From NCBI GenBank assembly GCA_963706885.1, contig CAVPNX010000007.1, forward strand, positions 124,001 through 188,000: DNA of 64,000 nt, written 5' to 3'. Numbering within the stretch: position 1 is the first letter of the stretch; the number at the start of each line of letters is the position of its first letter. Under the pieces are notes generated by a model, which did no database searches, was not told the DNA's origin, and saw only the letters and a program-made list of their open reading frames with translations. The translations under genes were made by a program, and so were the position numbers. This DNA comes from Prado023 sp963706885 (lineage in GTDB: Bacteria > Actinomycetota > Actinomycetes > S36-B12 > CAIYMF01). This document shows positions 50,791 through 62,496 of this stretch, piece by piece.

Positions 50791-52030
50791 GTGACCGGCT
50801 CCACCCTCTACCGACGACTGCCCAACGGCTCGTGGGCTGCGCGAGCGGGAGGACCTTCCGGGTGCAGCCCGGGACGGCGAGGGGTCCGAGCCGGAGTTCG
50901 CCCACGCGGGTGCAGCGCCGATCGTGGCCGGGGCTGCCGTTGGGGGTGCGGCCGCTGCCGCGGGTGCCGTCGACGTCGCCGGTGCCGCCGCCGCTGCCGA
51001 GGGGGTCCAGCCGACCCTCGCCCGACCCACGCCTCCACCGACGCAGCGCCGGAAGCGCTGGTCGCTGCGGCGGATCGTGAAGTGGGCGTTGATCGCGTGG
51101 GCCGCCTGGCTGGTGTTCCTGATGGTCTACGCGGCGACCTCCCTGAACAAGGTCGAGGCCCTCTCACCGAACCCGATCGCCGACACGGACGGCACCGTCT
51201 GGCTGCTCGTGGGCTCGGACAGCCGCGAGGGCCTGAGCAAGAAGGAGCAGCGCGAGCTGCGCACCGGCGACGCCGAGGGGCAGCGCACCGACACGATCAT
51301 GCTGGTCCACCAGAAGCTCGGGCAGACGCCGACCCTGGTCTCCATCCCGCGTGACTCGTGGGTGACCATCCCGGCGCACACGGCCACGGACGGCACCGAC
51401 GTCGAGGACCGGGCGGGGAAGATCAACGCGGCCTACTCCTACGGCGGTGCGCCGCTGCTCAGCCAGACGATCGAGTACAACACCGGGCTGCACGTCGACC
51501 ACTACATGGAGGTCGGCATGGGCGGGATCGTGGACCTGACCGACGCCGTGGGCGGGATCGAGGTCTGCTTCGAGGAGGCCATCTCCGACGAGAACAGCGG
51601 CCTGGACGTCGAAGCCGGTTGCCGGACGCTGGACGGCGCCGAGGCCCTGGCCTGGGTGCGGATGCGCTATGCGGACCCCAAGGGGGACCTCGGGCGCGTC
51701 GAACGCCAACGGCAGTACATGGCCCTGATGGTCAACGAGCTCACGAGCTGGCAGACCCTGGTCAACCCGTTCCGGCAGTGGTCGCTGGTGAACGCCATGC
51801 TCGACGCCCTGCTGGTCGACAAGGACTCGGGTGTGTTCGACCTGGGTGCCTTCGGACTCGGAATGGGCCGGATCGCCGCGGGCAGCGGCGAGGTCACCAC
51901 GGTGCCCATCGATGACTCCGACCACTGGGAGAACGGCCAGTGGGTCATCAAGTGGGATGCGGCCGAGTCCGGGGAGCTGTTCGACTCGATGGGCGCGGCC
52001 ACCCCCCAGTCCGCGTTGGATCAGCCGTAG
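50791..52030 (+). CDS. LytR-CpsA-Psr family protein (N-terminal frameshift likely)
   Basis: The LCP domain is intact: WLLVGSDSREGLSKKEQREL, RTDTIMLVHQKLGQTPTLVS, IPRDSWVTIPAH, INAAYSYGGAPLL and LAWVRMRYADPKGDLGRVER with the catalytic-pocket arginines and aspartates. One membrane helix (WALIAWAAWLVFLMVYAAT) precedes it. Such enzymes join teichoic or arabinogalactan-type polymers to peptidoglycan. The long open frame begins only at GTG 50924, in an Ala/Gly-rich stretch. GTG 50791 (VTGSTLYRRLPNG) sits 6 bases after CATCAT in the leaderless pattern and would join the same protein if one base near 50840-50880 is wrong. Start therefore uncertain; the domain call is not. Confidence 0.85.
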
Positions 52031-52037
52031 GCCGGCC

Positions 52038-52619
52038 ATGGATGGTGCCACAGTCCTCATCACGGGCCTGGGCCTGGCTGTCGCCGCGGGCCTGAACGCC
52101 TACATCCCCCTCCTGGTGGCGGGGCTGCTCGTGCGCTTCGACGTCGTGAGCTTCGGCGACCCGTACGACATCCTGGGCAGCACCCCGGCGCTGATCATCC
52201 TGGGCGTGCTGCTGGCGATCGAGCTGCTCGCCGACAAGATCCCCGCCGTGGACTCGGTGAACGACGCGATCCAGACCTTCATCCGCCCGGCATCGGGCGC
52301 CGTGCTGTTCGCGGCGGCCGCATCAGGGTCCGACTGGCAGTGGGCCCAGGCCCTGGCCGTGATCGTCGGCCTGCTCACGGCGCTGGGGGTGCACTCGACC
52401 AAGGCGGCGGCCCGACCTGCCATCAACGTCGCCACCGCGGGTGTGGGCGGGCCGGTGGTCAGCGTCGTGGAGGACGGCTTCTCGCTCGGGCTGGCGCTGG
52501 CTGCCCTGCTGGCGCCGCTGATCGCCCTGGTGATCCTCGTGGGGCTCGCCTGGTTCGCGTTCTCGGCGATCCGCCGGATCCGGCGTCGCCGGTCGGGAGA
52601 GCCGGCCGCCGCAGCCTGA
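52038..52619 (+). CDS. DUF4126 membrane protein
   Basis: 193 residues with about five hydrophobic segments, starting LITGLGLAVAAGLNAYIPLL and containing HSTKAAARPAINVATAG, the best conserved part of DUF4126. Function is unknown. It lies 7 bases after the LCP gene in the same direction and is probably co-transcribed with it. The C-terminal tail is basic (IRRIRRRRSG). Confidence 0.8.
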   Translation: MDGATVLITGLGLAVAAGLNAYIPLLVAGLLVRFDVVSFGDPYDILGSTPALIILGVLLAIELLADKIPAVDSVNDAIQTFIRPASGAVLFAAAASGSDWQWAQALAVIVGLLTALGVHSTKAAARPAINVATAGVGGPVVSVVEDGFSLGLALAALLAPLIALVILVGLAWFAFSAIRRIRRRRSGEPAAAA

Positions 52620-52694
52620 TCGGGCGCTCGGCCCCGCAAGCCCCTGCACCCGCACGACCGGCCCAGCCTGGTCGGGCTGTGGGGTGCGTCGAAG

Positions 52695-52700
52695 TAGGCT
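52695..52700 (+). promoter_or_regulatory. -10 hexamer TAGGCT for the purSQL operon
   Basis: TAGGCT lies 37 bases before GTG 52738. The leader ends with CCAGGAG, so this operon has a normal ribosome-binding site. Confidence 0.4.
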
Positions 52701-52737
52701 GTGCCCAGCAGTTTCGCCGCACCCACCAGGAGTTGCC

Positions 52738-53151
52738 GTGGCCCGCGTCGTCGTCGACGTCATGCTCAAGCCGGAGATCCTCGACCCGCAGGGCCGGGCG
52801 GTGATGGGGGCACTGGGCCGGCTCGGCCTGACCGGCGTCGCCTCCGTCCGCCAGGGCAAGCGCTTCGAGATCGAGGTCGAGGGCGAGATCGACGAGGAGC
52901 TCTCCGAGCGCCTCCACGAGCTGGCCGGCTCGCTGTTGAGCAACCCGGTGATCGAGGACTACGAGATCTACGAGGAGGGCGAGGAGGTCGCCTGCGACTG
53001 CGACGACTGCGTCTGCGAGCCGGCGGCCGAGGGTTCGGCTGAGGCGGCGGGCGCTGCTGAGTCAGGCGGGTGCGCGTGCGGCGGCGAGGGCTGCGGCGGC
53101 GGATCCGGACCGGTCGATGTCGAGGCCCCGGCCGCGGTGGAGCAGGCCTGA
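52738..53151 (+). CDS. purS: PurS subunit of FGAM synthase with a cysteine-rich tail
   Basis: 137 residues. Residues 1-80 are a normal PurS: VARVVVDVMLKPEILDPQG, GLTGVASVRQGKRFEIEVEG and LLSNPVIEDYEIYEE. PurS dimers bridge PurQ and PurL in formylglycinamidine ribonucleotide synthase. PurS usually ends near residue 80-85. Here it continues for about 55 residues with seven cysteines: C86, C88, C91, C93 in ACDCDDCVCE, and C112, C114, C119 in GCACGGEGCGGG, separated by an Ala/Glu linker. The spacing looks able to bind metal or form disulfides. The tail is in frame and is followed at once by purQ (TGATG), so it is not simple read-through. The GTG has CCAGGAG upstream. Confidence 0.92.
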   Translation: MARVVVDVMLKPEILDPQGRAVMGALGRLGLTGVASVRQGKRFEIEVEGEIDEELSERLHELAGSLLSNPVIEDYEIYEEGEEVACDCDDCVCEPAAEGSAEAAGAAESGGCACGGEGCGGGSGPVDVEAPAAVEQA

Positions 53152-53854
53152 TGCGCATCGGCGTGGTGACCTTCCCCGGGTCGCTGGACGACCGCGACGC
53201 CGCGCGCGCCGTGCGGATCGCCGGAGGTGAGGCCGTCGCCCTGTGGCACGCGGATGCCGACCTGCACGGCGTGGACGCGGTCGTCCTGCCCGGTGGATTC
53301 TCGTACGGCGACTACCTGCGCTGCGGGGCCATCAGTCGGTTCGCCCCGGCCATGGGGGCCATCATCGATGCAGCCCACGGCGGGATGCCGGTGCTGGGCA
53401 TCTGCAACGGCTTCCAGATCCTGTGCGAGTCCCACCTGCTCCCCGGGGCGCTGACCCGCAACGCCGGGCTGCACTTCGTGTGCCGCGACCAGCAGCTCGA
53501 GATCGCCAACGCGGCCACGCCGTGGACCCGCGACTACCAGGCCGGCGAGCGCATCGTCGTCCCCCTGAAGAACGGGGAGGGCCGCTTCCAGGCCGACGAG
53601 GCGACCCTCGACGCGCTCGAGGCCGAGGGTCGGGTCATCGCCTACTACGCGGGCGTGAACCCGAACGGCTCGCAGCGCGACATCGCCGGCATCTGCAACG
53701 AGGCGGGCAACGTCGTGGGCCTCATGCCGCACCCGGAGCACGCCGTGGAGGCCCTGACCGGCCCCGGCACCGATGGCCTGGGGTTCTTCACCTCCATCCT
53801 CACCCACCTCGCCGCCGGCGGCTCGATGGCCGGCGCCGCACAGGGAGCCCACGC

Positions 53855-53858
<4 letters not shown>
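53151..53858 (+). CDS. purQ: FGAM synthase glutaminase subunit PurQ
   Basis: 235 residues, class I glutamine amidotransferase. MRIGVVTFPGSLDDRDAARA opens the fold, VLGICNGFQILCE carries the nucleophile Cys and GLMPHPEHAVE the catalytic His-Glu. It releases ammonia from glutamine and passes it to PurL. It overlaps purS by one base and purL by 4 bases, so the three subunits are made together. Confidence 0.96.
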
Positions 53859-56156
<2,298 letters not shown>

Positions 56157-56240
56157 CGGCGCCACCCTCGCGGCCGTTCCTGTCGAACCGGGCGGTCCTG
56201 GAGCAGGGCTGGAGCCTGAACTGCCGTCCTCGCGCCCGAT

Positions 56241-56281
56241 CCGGTCGATAGGAGCGCGGCGGAGGGCGGTCCTTCGACCGG
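56241..56281 (+). terminator. Hairpin after purL
   Basis: CCGGTCGA (56241-56248) pairs with TCGACCGG (56274-56281), and inner bases pair further with a mismatch. It lies in the 303-base gap between purL and the next gene, where I see no coding frame; short repeats of GGAACCCCCGCGAGG type are also present. Confidence 0.4.
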
Positions 56282-56459
56282 AAACCCCGCGAGGTTCCGA
56301 CGACCCCGGACCACTGGGTGCCGTTCCGACAGGAACCCCCGCGAGGGTCGCCTCCCGGGGTGGTCAGGCGGCGAGCAGGCGGCGGCAGGCGGCGGGCAGG
56401 CACCGGGCCGGACCGGGTCGACGTGCCGGAGTGTCCGGGCCGTGCCACCATCGTCGCCC

Positions 56460-57035
56460 ATGGGCCTCGATGACCTCGAGCAGGTGCTGGTCACCTCTCG
56501 CGCCGAGCTGCGTGCGTGGCTGGAGGCCAACGCGGACACCTCCCCGAGCATCTGGCTCGTCACGTACAAGCGCTCATCCGGCAAGCCGGCGCCCTCCTAC
56601 GACGACATCGTCGAGGAGGCGCTGTGCTTCGGGTGGATCGACTCGACCGTGCGCACGCGCGATGCCGAGACCTCGATGATCCTGTTCGCCTCGCGCAAGC
56701 CACGCTCGACCTGGTCGGCGGTGAACAAGGCCCGATTGGAGCACCTGCTTCCCTCGGGGTTGATGACCCCGCGGGGCCTGCGTGCGATCGAGGTGGCCAA
56801 GTCCAACGGATCCTGGGAGGTCCTCGACGCTGCTGAGGCCCTTGAGGTGCCCGACGACCTGGCCCGGGCGCTCGATGCTGTCCCGGCGGCTCGGGAGTTC
56901 TTCGACGGGATGCCCCCGGGCGCACGCAAGCAGAACCTGTGGTTCGTCCTGAGCGCGAAGCGACCGGAGACCAGGGCGGCGCGGATCGAGCGGATCGTCA
57001 CCGCCGCGGCCGAGGGCCGCCGCGCCGTCGGCTGA
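56460..57035 (+). CDS. YdeI/OmpD-associated family protein
   Basis: 191 residues. VTSRAELRAWLEANADTSPS, YDDIVEEALCFGWIDSTVRT and RKPRSTWSAVNKARLEHLLP fit the YdeI family, and the C-terminal half, FFDGMPPGARKQNLWFVLSA, is its OmdA-like region. Members have been tied loosely to stress resistance and bacteriocin protection, without a known reaction. It stands alone between purL and a TSUP exporter. The ATG is chosen because the conserved part starts there; no clear ribosome-binding site is seen. Confidence 0.8.
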   Translation: MGLDDLEQVLVTSRAELRAWLEANADTSPSIWLVTYKRSSGKPAPSYDDIVEEALCFGWIDSTVRTRDAETSMILFASRKPRSTWSAVNKARLEHLLPSGLMTPRGLRAIEVAKSNGSWEVLDAAEALEVPDDLARALDAVPAAREFFDGMPPGARKQNLWFVLSAKRPETRAARIERIVTAAAEGRRAVG

Positions 57036-57094
57036 CGCGCCGCCGCCGCTCGGGTCGTGCACCGTCGGTCGCGGCCACCTGATAGGACTCGCGT

Positions 57095-57797
57095 GTGGAG
57101 CCGCTGCTGGTCGTCGCGATCGCCGGGGTCGCCCTGGGCGGCCTGGCCCAGTCGGTGACCGGGCTCGGGTTCGCCCTGGTGGCCGCGCCTGCACTCATCG
57201 CGTTGCTCGGTCCGCGTCAGGGGGTCGGCGTCGTCGTCCTCCTGGGCACCCTCGCTGCGGTCCTGCCGCTGTTCGGCCACTGGCGGCGGGTCCGGGTGCG
57301 CGACACCGCGACTCTGCTGGTGCCCACAATCCTGGCCACGCCGATCGTGGCCGCCCTGCTGTCGGGGATGGACACCTCGACCGTGGCGGTCGCGGCGGGA
57401 GTGTGCCGTCCTCGTCGGGGTCGTCGCGCTGTGGCGTGGATTCACGTGGGACCGGCTCGTGTCCGTCCCCGGGGCGATCGGAACCGGGATCGCCAGCGCC
57501 ACCCTCAATGTCGTCGGCGGGGTGGGCGGTCCCCCCGTCGGGCTGTACGCGGCGAACGCCGGCTGGGACCCGCCGGAGTCGCGCGCCAGCCTGCAGGCGT
57601 TCTTCCTCGTGCAGGGCATCGCAACCGCCCTGGTCGTGGGACTCACGTGGCCGGACCCGTGGATGGTGCTCGCCCTCGCGATCGGCACCCTCGCGGGGAT
57701 GTGGCTGGCGCCGCGGATCCCCGAGCACGCGGCTCGCCTGGCGGTCCTGGGGGTCGCGGCGTTCGGGGGCGTGGCGCTCATCATCGGCAATCTGTAG
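57095..57797 (+). CDS. TSUP (TauE/SafE) family membrane exporter (one frameshift)
   Basis: About 233 residues after repair. Residues 1-100 include AIAGVALGGLAQSVTGLGFA, the first TSUP repeat, and LLVPTILATPIVAALLSGMD. Near 57401-57406 the frame changes, and AVLVGVVALWRGFTWDRLVS with LNVVGGVGGPPVGLYAANAG, the matching second repeat, follows in the new frame to the stop. The family moves sulfite, sulfoacetate or other small anions; the substrate is unknown. GTG 57095 sits 6 bases after TAGGAC, a weak version of the leaderless -10 used elsewhere here. The break is best read as one extra base. Confidence 0.75.
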
Positions 57798-57847
57798 CGA
57801 ACCAGCCTGCTCCGAGCGGCCCCGCCCTCCCCGTGCGGCGCGGCGGA

Positions 57848-57876
57848 CCGGGGCGCTGGGCGGTCCGACGCCCCGG
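57848..57876. terminator. Hairpin between TSUP and sterol-carrier-type genes
   Basis: CCGGGGCG (57848-57855) pairs with CGCCCCGG (57869-57876) around a 13-base loop between convergent genes. Confidence 0.5.
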
Positions 57877-57905
57877 CGGCTGCACCCGGCGGGGCGACCG
57901 GCCGT

Positions 57906-58281
57906 TCAGCGCGCGACCAGGGGGAGCCAGGGGGAGAGGTCGGCGCGTTCGCCGCTGGCCCTGATCCGTCCCAATGACCTGGCCTGAGCCCACGAGAGTT
58001 CCCCGGTGGCGAGGGACAGCCACGTGGCGGGGTCCATCTCGACGACCGCTGACGGGGTCCCGCGGCGGTGCACGGGGCCGGGGATCGCCTGGACCGCGGC
58101 CAGTGGGGGGATCCGCACCTCCACCGCGTGCCCGGGTGCACGGTCGGTGAGCGCCTGGAGCGTGTACTGGACCGCCAGCCGCTGCGTGGCGCGGTCGGCC
58201 GGCCGCTGCGAGTCTGCGGGGTCCAGACAGGCACGGAGGGCCGCCAAGCCCGTCATCATCGGTGATCCGGGCGCGTGCCAT
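57906..58281 (-). CDS. Sterol carrier family (SCP2-like) protein
   Basis: About 124 residues. The conserved block AVQYTLQALTDRAPGHAVEV-like text, VRIPPLAAVQAIPGPVHRRG, TPSAVVEMDPATWLSLATGE and RASGERADLSPWLPLV matches a small actinobacterial SCP2-like family usually found beside purF. No reaction is known. The conserved frame has only ATG 58259 nearby, but ATG 58281, one frame away, has minus-strand GACAAT ending 6 bases upstream, the leaderless pattern, and begins MARARITDDD. One wrong base near 58255 would join them and give the usual N-terminal length. Confidence 0.72.
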
Positions 58282-58341
58282 GCCCCGATTGTCGCCGATC
58301 CGCCGGCATCCCGTGTCGCGCCCACCCTGAGACGTCGCGGG

Positions 58342-59251
58342 TCACAGGACGGGCACCGGCTCCGCCTCCTCGGGCGACCCGCGACCGGCCAGCACGCCCT
58401 GCAGGAGCAGCCCGGCCAGGATCACCAGGACCCCCACGACCTCCACGGCGACCAGCGACTCACCGAGCACGATGACCCCGAGCAGCGTGGCGACCACCGG
58501 GTCGGTGAGCATCAGGGTGGTCGCCGGGGCAGGGGTCAGGGTGCGCATGCCGCGGGTGAGCAGAACGTTGGCCAGGCCCATGGTGGCCACCCCGAGGTAG
58601 AGGGCCATGGCTGCCCCGGACGGGGTGGCCAGCCAGGCAAGGGGCTGGGTCATCAGCACCGGGAGGAGCAGTGCCCCGCCGAGGACGAAGCTGCCCGTCG
58701 GGACCTCGAGTGCCCCGACACCCCGATCCAGCTGGATCCGCGCGGCCACGTTGTAGCCGGCGATGCACAGCCCCGCCCCGAGGGCGAGCAGGAACCCGAG
58801 GGAACTGCCCGTGGTGAGCCCGGGTGCCATGAGCAGGCCCAGGCCCACGAGGCAGACGACGGTGGCCAGCGCCCAGCCAGGGGTGGGGCGGTGGCGCAGG
58901 ACGGCCCACCCGACCAGCCCCGGCGAACAGGGGAGCGCTGCCCACCGCGACCAGCGTCCCCAGGGCCACCCCGGCCCGGCTGACCCCGGCGAAGAAGAAC
59001 AGCTGGTAGGCACCTGCGGTGCTGGCCGTGAGGAGCATGGCCGGCGTTCGCCACAGCGGGATCAGGGCTCGGGCCGACGATCCGGACACACGCATCGCGA
59101 TCAGCAGTGCGCCGGCACCGACCACGATCCGCAGGATTCCGACGGCCAGCGGGGTGCTCTCGGCCGGCCCCAGCGCCTGGGCGGTGCCCGCGGTCCCGAA
59201 CAGGGTCCCGGCCGCCACGACCAGCAGGACGGGCATCCGGGCGGCGGGCAC
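58342..59251 (-). CDS. EamA/DMT family transporter (one frameshift)
   Basis: About 302 residues with ten hydrophobic segments. The first half, PVLLVVAAGTLFGTAGTAQA and STAGAYQLFFFAGVSRAGVA, is in one frame; near 58930 it moves to another, where GLVGWAVLRHRPTPGWALAT and the second EamA repeat (ATMGLANVLLTRGMRTLTPA, VVATLLGVIVLGESL) run to the stop. Such proteins export small metabolites or amino acids. GTG 59251 is preferred because TACCCT ends 8 bases upstream on the minus strand. It is divergent from purF. Confidence 0.78.
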
Positions 59252-59308
59252 GGGACCCGAGGGTACGCCCACACGGCCGTGGCGTTCACCCGAGGCGACC
59301 GGGGCACC

Positions 59309-59314
59309 TAGACT
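59309..59314 (+). promoter_or_regulatory. -10 hexamer TAGACT, leaderless start of purF
   Basis: TAGACT is followed by 6 bases and GTG 59321. No ribosome-binding site is present. Confidence 0.55.
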
Positions 59315-59320
59315 GCACCC

Positions 59321-60808
59321 GTGCCGCGCGGCGATGGGATGCTCACCCACGAACTCGATCCCCAGGATCAGGGGCCGCAGGACGCGTGCGGCGTCTTCGG
59401 GGTGTGGGCGCGCGACGAGGAGGTCGCCAAGCTCACCTACTTCGGCCTCTACGCGTTGCAGCACCGGGGCCAGGAGTCGGCCGGGATGGCGGTCAGCGAC
59501 GGTCACCAGATCATGGTCTACAAGGAGATGGGCCTGGTCTCCCAGGTGTTCACGGAGGGCGTGCTGGCCTCCCTGCAGGGGCATGTGGCCATCGGCCACT
59601 GCCGCTACTCGACCACCGGGTCCAGCGTCTGGGAGAACGCCCAGCCGACCTTCCGCTCCACCGCGACCGGGCACCTGGCGCTGGGGCACAACGGCAACCT
59701 CACCAACACCCATGAGCTGACCGTCCGGGTCGCCGAGGCCGAGTCCCGGTCCGGGGCGCTGCCCCTGGGCACCCTGATGCACTCCACCTCGGACACGGAG
59801 CTGCTCACCGCGCTGCTGGCCGCGCACCAGGGCGAGTCGATGCTCAGCGCCGCGGTCGACGAGCTCCCGCACGTCCGCGGGGCGTTCAGCCTCGTCTTCA
59901 TGGACGACACCACCCTGTACGCCGCCCGGGATCCCCAGGGGATCCGTCCGCTGGTGATCGGGCAGTTGGAGCGGGGCGGCTGGGTCGTGGCCTCGGAGTC
60001 GGCCGCCCTGGACATCGTCGGCGCGACGTTCGTGCGCGAGGTCGAGCCCGGTGAGGTCATCGCGATCGACGAGCGTGGGCTGCGCAGCGACCGGTTCGCC
60101 CCCGCCGAGCCGAAGGGGTGCCTGTTCGAGTTCGTCTACCTGGCCCGGCCGGACACCCGGATCTCTGATCGCTCCGTGCACGCCACGCGCGTGCAGATCG
60201 GGCGCACCCTGTTCCGCGAGCACCCCGTCGAGGCGGACCTGGTCATCCCCACGCCGGAGTCCGGGACCCCGGCGGCGGTCGGCTACGCCCAGGCCAGCGG
60301 CATCCCCTTCGCGCAGGGCCTGGTGAAGAACGCCTACGTCGGGCGCACGTTCATCCAGCCGTCGCAGACCATCCGCCAGCTGGGCATCCGGCTCAAGCTC
60401 AACCCCCTGCGCGACGTCATCGAGGGCAAGCGGCTCGTGGTCGTCGATGACTCCATCGTCCGGGGCAACACCCAGCGCGCGATCGTCCGGATGCTGCGGG
60501 AGGCCGGGGCAGCCGAGGTGCACGTCCGGATCTCCAGCCCGCCGGTGCTGTGGCCGTGCTTCTACGGCATCGACTTCGCCACGCGCACGGAGCTCATCGG
60601 CAACGACCGCACGGTGGAGCAGATCCGCGCCTCCCTGGGTGCGGACTCCCTCGGCTACGTCTCGCTGGACGGGCTCACCGCCGCCACCTCGCTCGGGGCG
60701 GAGAACCTGTGCCGCGCCTGCTTCGACGGCGTGTACCCGATCGCGCTGCCCGAACCTGAGCTGCTGGGCAAGTACCTGCTCGAGGACGCGGAGGTGGCCG
60801 CACCGTGA
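59321..60808 (+). CDS. purF: Amidophosphoribosyltransferase PurF
   Basis: 495 residues. After a propeptide of about 22 residues, ACGVFGVWARDEEVAKLTYF holds the nucleophile Cys exposed by processing, and ALQHRGQESAGMA and LGHNGNLTN follow. The phosphoribosyltransferase part has RLVVVDDSIVRGNTQRAIVR, and GAENLCRACFDGVYP near the end supplies cysteines for the Fe-S cluster of the Bacillus-type enzyme. It commits PRPP to purine synthesis. The purM start overlaps its stop as GTGA. Confidence 0.96.
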   Translation: MPRGDGMLTHELDPQDQGPQDACGVFGVWARDEEVAKLTYFGLYALQHRGQESAGMAVSDGHQIMVYKEMGLVSQVFTEGVLASLQGHVAIGHCRYSTTGSSVWENAQPTFRSTATGHLALGHNGNLTNTHELTVRVAEAESRSGALPLGTLMHSTSDTELLTALLAAHQGESMLSAAVDELPHVRGAFSLVFMDDTTLYAARDPQGIRPLVIGQLERGGWVVASESAALDIVGATFVREVEPGEVIAIDERGLRSDRFAPAEPKGCLFEFVYLARPDTRISDRSVHATRVQIGRTLFREHPVEADLVIPTPESGTPAAVGYAQASGIPFAQGLVKNAYVGRTFIQPSQTIRQLGIRLKLNPLRDVIEGKRLVVVDDSIVRGNTQRAIVRMLREAGAAEVHVRISSPPVLWPCFYGIDFATRTELIGNDRTVEQIRASLGADSLGYVSLDGLTAATSLGAENLCRACFDGVYPIALPEPELLGKYLLEDAEVAAP

Positions 60809-61935
60809 ACCCAGGGCACGAGTCCGACGGGGGCGGGTCGACCTCCCCGGCCGGGGCCACCTACGCCGCCGCGGGGGTCGACGTCGAGGCCGGGGAGCGC
60901 GCCGTCGAGCTGATGCGCTCGGCCATCGCCCGCGCCCAGCGCCCGGAGGTCGTCGGCGGGGTCGGCGGGTTCGCCGGGCTGTTCGACGCCACCGCGCTCA
61001 CCCGGTTCCGCCGCCCCCTGCTGGCCACGTCCACCGACGGCGTGGGCACCAAGGTCGACGTCGCCCGGCGCATGGACGTCCACGACACCATCGGCATCGA
61101 CCTGGTCGCGATGGTCGTCGACGACCTGGTGGTCTGCGGCGCGGAGCCCCTGTTCATGACCGACTACATCGCCGTGGGCAGCGTGGTCCCCGAGCGGGTC
61201 GCGGCCATCGTCACCGGGATCGCCGAAGGGTGCCGCCGCGCAGGTGTGGCCCTGGTGGGTGGGGAGACCGCCGAGCACCCCGGCCTGCTCGCCCCGGATG
61301 AGTACGACGTCGCGGGTGCGGGCACCGGCGTGGTCGAGGCCGACGAGCTCCTCGGGCCGGATCGTGTTCGCGCCGGCGACGTCCTGGTGGCCATGGCCTC
61401 CAGCGGGCTGCACTCCAACGGGTACTCACTGGCCCGCCACGTGCTGTTCGAGCGGGCCGGGTGGGCGCTGGACCGCCACGTGCCCGAGCTGGGGCGCACG
61501 CTGGGTGAGGAGTTGCTCGAACCGACCCGGATCTACACCCTCGACGTCCTGGACCTGATCTCGGCCGGCGGGGTTCATGCCGTCTCGCACATCACCGGGG
61601 GTGGGATCGCTGCGAACGTGGCACGGGTCCTGCCCTCCGGGTTGCACGGTGAGATCGTCCGGGCGTCCTGGACCCCACCACCCATCTTCGGCCTGATCGG
61701 CCAGCTCGGTGGGGTGGCCCTGACCGAGCGCGAGCGGACGTTCAACGAGGGCCTGGGCATGGTCGCCGTGATGGCCCCGGAGTCGGTCGCCGACGGGGTC
61801 CGCCGGCTGGCAGCCCGGGGTGTGCCGGCCTGGGTGTGCGGGCATGTGCGCGCCGCCACGGCCGGTGACCATTCGGATTCACCGGCCAAGGGCGGGGTCG
61901 GCGGAACCGTCGCGCTCGTGGGGGAGCACGCCTGA
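60805..61935 (+). CDS. purM: Phosphoribosylaminoimidazole synthetase (AIR synthetase) PurM
   Basis: 376 residues, slightly long through an N-terminal Gly/Ser extension. TYAAAGVDVEAGERAVELMR, LATSTDGVGTKVDVARRMDV, IGIDLVAMVVDDLVVCGAEP and ALVGGETAEHPGLLAPDEYD are characteristic, with SHITGGGIAANVARVLP near the C-terminus. It closes the imidazole ring of AIR using ATP, the step after PurSQL. It is coupled to purF through a GTGA overlap and converges on the DUF3073 gene 13 bases away. Confidence 0.96.
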   Translation: MNPGHESDGGGSTSPAGATYAAAGVDVEAGERAVELMRSAIARAQRPEVVGGVGGFAGLFDATALTRFRRPLLATSTDGVGTKVDVARRMDVHDTIGIDLVAMVVDDLVVCGAEPLFMTDYIAVGSVVPERVAAIVTGIAEGCRRAGVALVGGETAEHPGLLAPDEYDVAGAGTGVVEADELLGPDRVRAGDVLVAMASSGLHSNGYSLARHVLFERAGWALDRHVPELGRTLGEELLEPTRIYTLDVLDLISAGGVHAVSHITGGGIAANVARVLPSGLHGEIVRASWTPPPIFGLIGQLGGVALTERERTFNEGLGMVAVMAPESVADGVRRLAARGVPAWVCGHVRAATAGDHSDSPAKGGVGGTVALVGEHA

Positions 61936-61948
61936 GCCGTCGGCGCAC

Positions 61949-62179
61949 TCAGCGCGTGGTCGGCTGCGCCTCGTCGTCGTCGTCCTCGTCGTCCTCGACG
62001 TACTTCGCGTACGGATCGTCGTAGTCGGAGTCCTCGGCGAAGTCGTCGCTGTCATCGGACTCGGAAGGTGCAGACCCTGCGAGCTCGGCCTGGAGTCTGT
62101 CCAGGTCCGTGGTCGGGCCGCCGTACTTCAGCTGGCGGGCAACCTTCGTCTGCTTGGCCTTGGCTCGGCCGCGCCCCAT
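61949..62179 (-). CDS. DUF3073 small basic-acidic protein
   Basis: 76 residues. The conserved start is MGRGRAKAKQTKVARQLKYG, strongly basic, and the tail is a run of acidic residues (YVEDDEDDDDEAQPTT). This is the DUF3073 family, fixed next to purM and bldC in actinobacteria, of unknown function; the charge split suggests nucleic acid or ribosome binding. ATG 62179 is chosen for the family start and has GGAGGAGGGGG upstream. Confidence 0.88.
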   Translation of the reverse strand: MGRGRAKAKQTKVARQLKYGGPTTDLDRLQAELAGSAPSESDDSDDFAEDSDYDDPYAKYVEDDEDDDDEAQPTTR

Positions 62180-62413
62180 GGCTCGACCCCCTCCTCCGGT
62201 GCGTTCCCGGGCGGTGCGTGTGCTCCGGCGTGACACGTCATCCACACCTCAGCTGCCGGAGGCGTGATCGGGGACATACTACCCGGCCGCAGGTGCTCGC
62301 GCCCGTCTCATCGTGATGATGACCGGATGTCCCGTGTCGCCGGGTCGACCGGCACATCCCGGCGTGGCGCTACCGCGACTGGATGAAACTCGTGACAAAA
62401 TGCGCTCCCCGTG

Positions 62414-62442
62414 TTGATGGGCCGCGGAATCGGTGCCATGCT
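62414..62442 (+). promoter_or_regulatory. Candidate bldC promoter
   Basis: TTGATG (62414-62419), 17 bases and CATGCT (62437-62442) fit a sigma-70-type promoter. The leader would be about 48 bases and ends with CGAGGAG. In the rest of the 317-base gap from 62180 I see no coding frame. Confidence 0.4.
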
Positions 62443-62496
62443 CAGGGCAGATGCCCGTTTGAGCACGTTCTGGGAACTATCACCGAGGAGTCCGCA

